Positions 7,164 to 12,523 of a stretch of DNA of 12,523 nt are shown piece after piece. Each line of letters starts with the position of its first letter. Within the stretch, counting starts at the first letter, position 1. Source of the DNA: SAR86 cluster bacterium (GTDB taxonomy: Bacteria; Pseudomonadota; Gammaproteobacteria; Magnimaribacterales; D2472); the NCBI GenBank assembly GCA_016779505.1, contig JADHNM010000032.1, positions 1 to 12,523 of the forward strand. The letters run 5' to 3'. A model generated the notes under the pieces. That model was not told where the DNA came from, searched no databases, and saw only the letters and a list, made by a program, of their open reading frames with translations. The position numbers and the translations under genes are program-made.

Positions 7164-8585
7164 TTATGTTGAAATTATTTGAATAGAATCTGTGTGAGAT
7201 GCTGAATATATACCCGCAATAAGAACAAATTTTATTGATTTCTTAGCTTTCATTTCTATATTTAAAATTGATTTTATTTTAGAAATTGTACTTGATTGAT
7301 TTGTTATAGATTTAATAAATTGAGGTTGTATTCCGCCAATCAAACTTAGTTGATGAAAGGTATCTCTATTGTTAGTAAATGCATATATTGGCATTCGAAA
7401 AGGTTTAGTATTAGACACCACATTTGCGGTTTGGCCAGATCTAGTAATAATGACTATGGCGTCTGCATTAATTCTCGCAGCAAGATCACGCGCTCCTTTT
7501 GCTATATTTTGCCAATCTGAATTATCCTGCAGAAACTTCTCGTAACCCAGCGTTCTGAAGTTCTCTGTTTTACTAGCTATTTTTTTAATCATTTTGATGC
7601 ATTGAACAGGATATTTGCCGATACTTGTCTCACCAGAAAGCATCACGGCATCAGAGCCTTCATATATTGCATTTGCAACATCGGTGACTTCAGCTCTTGT
7701 TGGCGTAGGATTGCCAATCATAGATTCTAATAAATGAGTTGCAACGATTGATCTTCTCCCCCACTTTGCACTCGCATACATAATTCTTCTTTGAATATTT
7801 GGCAAATCTGCAAGGTCTGTTTCAATGCCAAGATCTCCCCTAGCAACCATCACTATATCGGCAGCTTGAGTAATTTCATGTATGTTATCAAGACCTTCTT
7901 GATTTTCAATTTTTGCAATAATTTTAATTGATGACTTTTTTCTTTTTAAAATAGATCTTAAAGTTAAAATGTCCTTGGCAGACCTTACAAATGACAGAGC
8001 AATAAAGCTAACATTATGTTTTATACCAAAATTAATATCTTTTAGATCTTTCTTGGTAATAGAAGGCAAATCAATTCGCACACCAGGAAGATTTACATGA
8101 CGCTTGCTTCCAAGAGTACCTCCATCGAGGACTCTGCATTTAAGGTTTTCTTGATCTTTGCCTAGAACTTGAAAATTAAGCAAGCCATTATCGATGCTTA
8201 TCTTTGATCCTTTTTCTACACTTTTAATCAAACCCTTATAATTAATTTTTATAGACGAAGTTTCTACATCAACATCATCTCTGATGGTTAAATTAACAAT
8301 ATCACCTGTTTGTAAATCAATGTCTGATTTATTAATGCCGGTTCTTATTTCTGGTCCCTGAGTATCTAATATTATTCCAATAGGGCCAAATAGATCAGAT
8401 TGCTTTTTATTAAGCCTATGAATGGATTCTATAATAGTTATCGCATCAGCATGTGATGCATGGGACATATTGATTCTTGCTGCATTCATCCCAGCTGAAT
8501 GCAACTCTTTTATATCCTTGTAGGCATTAGTTCTAGGACCAATTGTTGCAATGATTTTTGTTTTAGTGGTTAACATGATCGGCAT
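7164..8585 (-). CDS. pyk: Pyruvate kinase
   Basis: Converts phosphoenolpyruvate and ADP to pyruvate and ATP, ending the triose branch of the ED route. The 473 residues match the family (470-480). Landmarks: TKIIATIGPRT (9-19), ARINMSHAS (36-44; R37, N39, S41), IILDTQGPEIRTG (71-83; D74), the B domain at about 85-172, KIIAKIENQEG (221-231; transition-state K225, metal-binding E227), VARGDLGIE (247-255; D251), IVATHLLESMI (280-290; T283), PTRAEVTDVANAIYEGSDAVMLSGETSIG, and a C-terminal domain from about 350 with IITRSGQTA. The block usually reading ATQMLESM is ATHLLESM here. Two starts are possible: ATG 8585, with GGAG four bases upstream, or ATG 8576, three codons in; I keep the first. The start codon is 31 bases from the operator at 8617-8630, which overlaps its candidate promoter. 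Confidence 0.96.
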   Translation of the reverse strand: MPIMLTTKTKIIATIGPRTNAYKDIKELHSAGMNAARINMSHASHADAITIIESIHRLNKKQSDLFGPIGIILDTQGPEIRTGINKSDIDLQTGDIVNLTIRDDVDVETSSIKINYKGLIKSVEKGSKISIDNGLLNFQVLGKDQENLKCRVLDGGTLGSKRHVNLPGVRIDLPSITKKDLKDINFGIKHNVSFIALSFVRSAKDILTLRSILKRKKSSIKIIAKIENQEGLDNIHEITQAADIVMVARGDLGIETDLADLPNIQRRIMYASAKWGRRSIVATHLLESMIGNPTPTRAEVTDVANAIYEGSDAVMLSGETSIGKYPVQCIKMIKKIASKTENFRTLGYEKFLQDNSDWQNIAKGARDLAARINADAIVIITRSGQTANVVSNTKPFRMPIYAFTNNRDTFHQLSLIGGIQPQFIKSITNQSSTISKIKSILNIEMKAKKSIKFVLIAGIYSASHTDSIQIIST

Positions 8586-8668
8586 GATACTCCATTAAGC
8601 TCTAAAGTGAATATATTGACATCGTTGTCATAGATAAGTATATTTATTTGCTAAAGGGGGGAACATCG
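8586..8668. promoter_or_regulatory. Divergent control region between pyk and zwf
   Basis: Plus strand: TTGACA (8616-8621) and TATATT (8639-8644) with an exact 17-base spacer make a near-consensus sigma70 promoter for zwf-edd-eda. Transcription would start near 8651, giving a leader of about 18 bases. Minus strand: TATATT (plus positions 8610-8615) with a weak TTATCT (8632-8637) at 16 bases is a tentative pyk promoter. The two promoters overlap face to face, and the operator palindrome lies across both. Box calls are by eye; the zwf promoter is strong, the pyk promoter weak. Confidence 0.65.
8617..8630. promoter_or_regulatory. LacI-type operator, site B (TGACATCGTTGTCA)
   Basis: Perfect 5-base half-sites, TGACA and TGTCA, around TCGT with a central CG. 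It overlaps the -35 box TTGACA of the zwf promoter by five of six bases, so bound repressor would exclude RNA polymerase. The same element occurs at 5464-5477 next to the LacI-family gene. Confidence 0.8.
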
Positions 8669-8671
8669 GTG
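8654..8671 (+). promoter_or_regulatory. Ribosome binding site and GTG start of zwf
   Basis: A purine run AAGGGGGGA (8654-8662) stands six bases before GTG 8669-8671. This selects the GTG over the upstream TTG at 8648, which would lie before the predicted transcription start, and over ATG 8687, which has no ribosome site at a usable distance. Confidence 0.7.
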
Positions 8672-10129
8672 GATACCGAGAATGTAATGAACATATTTAT
8701 TTTTGGTGGTACGGGTGATTTAGCACAACGAAAATTACTGCCAGCTCTTTATAGGCATTTCAAAGCAGAAAGACTTGGTCTTCAAGTAAAAATATATGGC
8801 ATTGGTTCAAGCAGTTTTGATGTTTCATCTTACCAACAAGAAATCAAAAAAAAGCTTAGCACTAATCTTGAGTCAATCGAGTATGATGAAAAAGCAATTC
8901 AGAAATTTATTAAAATAATTTCTTATATCAAAATTGATTTCAATATTAATACAGACTTTGATTCTCTTAAAAAGATTACTTCTAATAAAGATAGAAATAT
9001 ATTTTATCTAGCAGTCTCACCAATCTACTATAAAGTTATTGCTGAAAACTTAAATAAACAAACTCTTATAGGTCTACACTCTTCCATAATAGTCGAGAAA
9101 CCTATTGGTAATAACCTTCAATCATCCATTGATATAAATGAATCATTGGCTTTATATTTTAAAGAAAATCAAATTTTTAGAATTGACCATTATCTTGGCA
9201 AGGAGGCCGTACAAAATTTATTAGCATTAAGGTTTGGAAATATTATTTTTGAAAAAATATGGTCCAATGTTGCTGTTGATCATGTTCAGATTACAGTAGC
9301 AGAAACACTCGGATTGGAAAAAAGAGGCCCCTACTATGATCAAACTGGAGCCATAAAAGATATGCTTCAAAATCATCTTCTTCAGATCCTATGTTTGGTA
9401 GCAATGGAACCACCAACAAACATAAATTCAGAATCAATCAGAGATGAGAAATTAAAAGTTCTGAGATCACTGAGACCATTAAAGGCAAATGAAACTAATG
9501 ACCATCTTGTGATTGGCCAATATAAAGATGGTGCCATCAATGCAAAGCCAATTACTTCATATTTAGATGAAAATGGCGTAAATGAAGAAAGTAAAACTGA
9601 AACTTTTGTTGCGCTAAAGTTATGGATTGATAATTGGCGCTGGTCAGGTGTCCCCTTTTTTCTAAGAACAGGCAAAAGAATGGCAGAAAAACGGTCAGAG
9701 ATAGTTATACAATTTAAATCTGTTCCCCATAATATTTTTGATTTAAATAACAAACAAAAAGATAACCAATTAATTATAAGACTGCAGCCTGAAGAAAGCA
9801 TAAAGCTAAAAATAATGATTAAGAAGCCTTCGGCTTCTGGTTTCCATCTGCAAGAGCTCCCTCTTGACTTGTTGTTTGATGATTATTATGAAGACGATCA
9901 TCTTGATGCTTATGAAAGGCTATTGATGGATATCATTGAAAATAAACCTTCTTTATTCATGAGAAGAGATGAGGTGGAGGAAGCATGGCGCTTCACAGAT
10001 CAACTAATAAATTCAATTGCAGATTCAGAAATAAGTCTTTCAAAATATAATGCAGGTAGTTGGGGTCCCTCTTCTTCAGATTTATTAATAGCGAACCAAA
10101 ATGCCCAGTGGAATAATGAGGAAGATTGA
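8669..10129 (+). CDS. zwf: Glucose-6-phosphate 1-dehydrogenase
   Basis: Oxidises glucose-6-phosphate to 6-phosphogluconolactone with reduction of NAD(P)+, the entry to the ED route. With GTG 8669 the protein has 486 residues, normal for the family. Landmarks: IFIFGGTGDLAQRKLLPALY (9-28; the nucleotide-binding G-x-x-G-D-L-A-x-R-K-L block), VEKPIG (142-147), the active-site block FRIDHYLGKEAVQN (170-183; H174 and K178 by family alignment), TLGLEKRGPYYDQTGAIKDMLQNHLLQ (with the G-x-Y-Y-D block), and RWSGVPFFLRTGKRM. The frame extends 7 codons upstream to TTG 8648, which I reject on ribosome-site and promoter grounds. Cofactor preference cannot be called reliably by eye. It is the first gene of zwf-edd-eda; its TGA directly abuts the edd ATG. 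The LacI-type operator at 8617-8630 predicts sugar-dependent derepression. No HexR-like regulator is in the window. Confidence 0.96.
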   Translation: MDTENVMNIFIFGGTGDLAQRKLLPALYRHFKAERLGLQVKIYGIGSSSFDVSSYQQEIKKKLSTNLESIEYDEKAIQKFIKIISYIKIDFNINTDFDSLKKITSNKDRNIFYLAVSPIYYKVIAENLNKQTLIGLHSSIIVEKPIGNNLQSSIDINESLALYFKENQIFRIDHYLGKEAVQNLLALRFGNIIFEKIWSNVAVDHVQITVAETLGLEKRGPYYDQTGAIKDMLQNHLLQILCLVAMEPPTNINSESIRDEKLKVLRSLRPLKANETNDHLVIGQYKDGAINAKPITSYLDENGVNEESKTETFVALKLWIDNWRWSGVPFFLRTGKRMAEKRSEIVIQFKSVPHNIFDLNNKQKDNQLIIRLQPEESIKLKIMIKKPSASGFHLQELPLDLLFDDYYEDDHLDAYERLLMDIIENKPSLFMRRDEVEEAWRFTDQLINSIADSEISLSKYNAGSWGPSSSDLLIANQNAQWNNEED

Positions 10130-11914
10130 ATGTTAAACAAAATTGATGACATAAAAGCGAAAATTGAACTAAGAAGTCAACACACTAGATCTAGATACTT
10201 GCAGGAAGTTGATGAATGGAAGAAGAAATCCCCAAATAGAAACGCTTTGGGGTGTTCCAATCTTGCCCATACCTTAGCCGCTTGTGATAAAAATCGTCAA
10301 AACTCTGATTTAAATTCAAAAAAATTTGTTGGAATTATTACTGCATACAATGACATGTTATCTGCTCATGCTCCGCTTGAAAGCTATCCTTCCATGCTAA
10401 AAGAAGAAGGAAATAAGCTCAATCTTAATATTCAAGTTGCAGGGGGTGTTCCTGCGATGTGTGATGGTATTACACAAGGAGAGCCAGGAATGGAGCTTTC
10501 ATTATTCAGCAGAGATACCATTGCATTATCTACAGCAATTGGTTTATCGCACAATGTTTTCGATTCAGCTATATGTATGGGTACTTGCGACAAAATTGTT
10601 CCAGGGCTTTTAATTGGAGCTTTAAAATTTGGGCATTTGCCTGTAATTTTTCTTCCTGCTGGGCCGATGTCTTCAGGTATATCAAATGCTAAAAAAGCTG
10701 AAGCAAGACAAGCCTATGCTGCTGGAGAAATTCAGAAGATAGATTTGTTGAATATTGAACAGCAAGCCTATCATTCAAGCGGAACTTGCACATTTTATGG
10801 AACAGCTAATACCAATCAATTAATCGCTGAAGCAATGGGTTTCCAGTTACCAGGAGCTGCATTTACCCCAACTGAATCACCAGTAAGAGACTACCTTAAT
10901 AAGGAATCTCTTAAGGCGCTGATGAGGTTAATGGATGCAGAAATAGGTTTAGGCGAAATGCTAGACATTAAAAATTGGATGAATGCATTGATAGTATTGC
11001 TAGCAAGCGGAGGTTCGACTAACTTAGTAATTCACTTAATAGCAATGGCAAGATCTGCAGGTTACATACTAACAATTGAGGACTTTAATGATTTATCTTG
11101 CATTATTCCCTTGATTTGTCAGGTTTATCCAAATGGAACTGCAGATGTAAATGAATTTCATTCAGAGGGTGGTATTGCTAGATTGCTTTCTAACCTGATG
11201 GAAGGAGATTTAATTTATAAAGACATTGAAACCGTTGCTGGTTTTGGTTTGGAAAGCTACACGAAAATACCTTATATTGATGAAGTAAATGCCAAAAATC
11301 TTAAGTGGAAGAATTTAGCTCAAAATCAAAATACAAAAACTATTTCAACGATTGATAATCCATTTAAATCTAATGGAGGAATTAAATTCATTGGCGGAGA
11401 CATTGCAGAAGGTGTGATAAAAGTTTCTGCATTGAAAGATGAAAATGAAATTATTGTTGCTCCTGCAAAAGTTTTTTTAAGTCAGGAAGAAGTTTTGGAT
11501 GCATTTAAAAATGGTGACCTTAATTCTGACTTATTTATTGTCTTGCTTGGCCAAAGTCCGGAAGTCAATGGAATGCCTGAACTTCATAAATTGACATCCC
11601 CTATCAATGCACTTCAGAAGAAAGGGCATAAAATTGCGCTAGTAACTGATGGACGTATGTCTGGTGCATCTGGATCTTTTCCCGCCTTAATACATGCAGT
11701 AAGTAAAAATGAAAACCTTTATAAAATTCAGAATAATGATCAGCTGACCCTTGATTTGAAAAATGCTTTATTTTTAATTGAAGATTTTAATTCTACCGAA
11801 AGAGAGCCAATTAAGATTGAAACAGATAATAATGGCTTAGGTCGAAGCTTGTTTGAGCTTTTTAGAAATAATGTAAGCTCAGTGAATTCTGGTGCCTCGA
11901 TATTTAATAAGTAG
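10130..11914 (+). CDS. edd: Phosphogluconate dehydratase
   Basis: Dehydrates 6-phosphogluconate to 2-keto-3-deoxy-6-phosphogluconate (KDPG), the defining ED step. It belongs to the IlvD/Edd family of Fe-S dehydratases and is 594 residues long (E. coli Edd 603). Landmarks: MCDGITQGEPGMELS (110-124; C111), GTCDKIVPGLLIGAL (151-165; C153, the family signature), SSGTCTFYGTANTNQ (216-230; C220, the Edd-specific form), LLASGGSTNLVIHLIAMAR in the middle, and LVTDGRMSGASGSFPALIHAVS near the C-terminus. The Cys residues at 111, 153 and 220 are the likely Fe-S ligands by family analogy. GAGGAAG just before the zwf stop serves as ribosome site for ATG 10130, which directly follows the zwf TGA. The eda ATG comes one base after the edd stop. 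Confidence 0.97.
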   Translation: MLNKIDDIKAKIELRSQHTRSRYLQEVDEWKKKSPNRNALGCSNLAHTLAACDKNRQNSDLNSKKFVGIITAYNDMLSAHAPLESYPSMLKEEGNKLNLNIQVAGGVPAMCDGITQGEPGMELSLFSRDTIALSTAIGLSHNVFDSAICMGTCDKIVPGLLIGALKFGHLPVIFLPAGPMSSGISNAKKAEARQAYAAGEIQKIDLLNIEQQAYHSSGTCTFYGTANTNQLIAEAMGFQLPGAAFTPTESPVRDYLNKESLKALMRLMDAEIGLGEMLDIKNWMNALIVLLASGGSTNLVIHLIAMARSAGYILTIEDFNDLSCIIPLICQVYPNGTADVNEFHSEGGIARLLSNLMEGDLIYKDIETVAGFGLESYTKIPYIDEVNAKNLKWKNLAQNQNTKTISTIDNPFKSNGGIKFIGGDIAEGVIKVSALKDENEIIVAPAKVFLSQEEVLDAFKNGDLNSDLFIVLLGQSPEVNGMPELHKLTSPINALQKKGHKIALVTDGRMSGASGSFPALIHAVSKNENLYKIQNNDQLTLDLKNALFLIEDFNSTEREPIKIETDNNGLGRSLFELFRNNVSSVNSGASIFNK

Positions 11915-11915
11915 C

Positions 11916-12509
11916 ATGCAATTTAAGCCACCTAAATACCTTCCAACTCTTACTATCTCATCGATAGACGAAGCCAGGATAGTAAGTAAAATTTTGCAAT
12001 CAGTTGATATTCCATACATAGAAGTAACTTTAAGATCTAATGTTTCAATCGAAGCCATAGAGTATATCGCAGACCAGACTAATATTAATCTAGGTATAGG
12101 AACTGTTCTAAATTCAAACCAGTTATTAAATTTACCTATTCCTAAAATTAAATTTGTAGTCTCGCCAGGTTTTAATAAAGATGTTGCCTATTTCTGCAAA
12201 GAAAATGATATTGAATATATACCCGGTGTTGAAACGAGCACAGAAATCATGGAAGCTCAAAATTATGGCCTTGATGTTTTAAAATTTTTTCCTGCTGAAC
12301 TTGCAGGAGGTGTTCAGAAACTTAAAGCGCTTACAAGTATTTTTCCAAAAGTTAGTTTTATGTGTACAGGTGGAATTAGTTTAGAAAATTATAAAAAATA
12401 TATTGAGTTGCCCAATGTATGCTCTGTAGGTGGCTCATTCATACTCCCAAAGGAATTAATCAAAGTAGATAATATCACTGGGGCAATAAACCACTTAAAT
12501 TTATTATAG
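11916..12509 (+). CDS. eda: KDPG aldolase (2-dehydro-3-deoxyphosphogluconate aldolase)
   Basis: Class I aldolase that splits KDPG into pyruvate and glyceraldehyde-3-phosphate. With ATG 11916 the protein has 197 residues, slightly shorter than E. coli Eda (213) at the N-terminus. Landmarks: IPYIEVTLRS (32-41; E36 and R40, catalytic/carboxylate-binding), LGIGTVLN (59-66), VVSPGFN (81-87), YIPGVETSTEIM (101-112), VLKFFPAE (121-128; K123 is the Schiff-base lysine), MCTGGISLENY (149-159) and VGGSFI (171-176), which binds phosphate. The frame continues upstream to GTG 11892, overlapping edd by 23 bases; I prefer the ATG one base after the edd stop because the core starts within a few residues of it. 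Neither start has a visible ribosome site, so coupling to edd is likely. Only 14 bases follow the stop, so whether the operon continues cannot be seen. Confidence 0.95.
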   Translation: MQFKPPKYLPTLTISSIDEARIVSKILQSVDIPYIEVTLRSNVSIEAIEYIADQTNINLGIGTVLNSNQLLNLPIPKIKFVVSPGFNKDVAYFCKENDIEYIPGVETSTEIMEAQNYGLDVLKFFPAELAGGVQKLKALTSIFPKVSFMCTGGISLENYKKYIELPNVCSVGGSFILPKELIKVDNITGAINHLNLL

Positions 12510-12523
12510 GCAAAAAAAAACAG

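Noticed and set aside
9382..9801. Minus-strand open frame of 139 codons
   Set aside because: Antisense shadow inside zwf, whose active-site motifs fix the coding strand.
8648..10129. Longer Zwf starting at TTG 8648
   Set aside because: The TTG lies upstream of the predicted transcription start, and the strong purine run points to GTG 8669.
11892..12509. Longer aldolase starting at GTG 11892
   Set aside because: It overlaps edd by 23 bases without a ribosome site; ATG 11916 one base after the edd stop gives a normal N-terminus.
12510..12523. A-run just after eda as a terminator
   Set aside because: The run is A-rich on the coding strand with no preceding hairpin, and only 14 bases remain; nothing can be concluded.
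1..12523. Defence system, mobile element, CRISPR or other new multi-gene system
   Set aside because: Every gene except the MarC-type protein has a clear place in sugar uptake, ED metabolism or its control. I saw no transposase, integrase, direct-repeat array, tRNA or unexplained long non-coding stretch.

Overview
The window is a compact, AT-rich (roughly one-third G+C by eye) stretch of bacterial chromosome with nine complete genes and one cut gene. Nearly every base is coding, and the gene gaps within each transcript are 0 to 12 bases. The protein families are a Proteobacteria-type glucokinase, a vSGLT-like sodium/sugar symporter, DevB-type lactonase, an ExoP-like GH3 enzyme and MarC. Together with the low G+C and tight packing they suggest a streamlined marine gammaproteobacterium, possibly SAR86-like. 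The taxon is an inference; there is no rRNA or other marker gene here.

Layout. Positions 1-5447 (minus strand) form one apparent transcript read right to left: sodium/sugar symporter, glucokinase, 6-phosphogluconolactonase, and a secreted GH3 beta-glucosidase/exo-glucanase whose 3' end lies beyond the left edge. Divergent from it is a LacI-family repressor (5534-6541, plus). The repressor converges on a minus-strand pair, pyruvate kinase (7164-8585) followed by a MarC-family membrane protein (6536-7162). Divergent from pyruvate kinase is zwf-edd-eda (8669-12509, plus).

How the genes fit together. The GH3 enzyme would release glucose from beta-glucans or cello/laminari-oligosaccharides outside the cytoplasm. 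The symporter imports it with Na+, glucokinase makes glucose-6-phosphate, and Zwf and Pgl oxidise that to 6-phosphogluconate. Edd and Eda split this to pyruvate and glyceraldehyde-3-phosphate, and pyruvate kinase finishes the triose branch. All sugar-specific steps of an Entner-Doudoroff route are present; the shared lower-glycolysis enzymes, pgi and gnd are not in the window.

The most informative signal is regulatory. The two divergent promoter regions (5448-5533 and 8586-8668) each carry a near-identical LacI-type palindrome with a central CG (5464-5477 and 8617-8630). The 20-base blocks around them match at 18 positions, and these are the only two copies I found. At zwf the operator overlaps the -35 box of a near-consensus promoter. 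The simplest model is that the local LacI-family repressor controls its own gene, sugar uptake and hydrolysis, pyruvate kinase and the ED genes as one small regulon. I see no CRISPR, mobile element, RNA gene or clearly novel multi-gene system.
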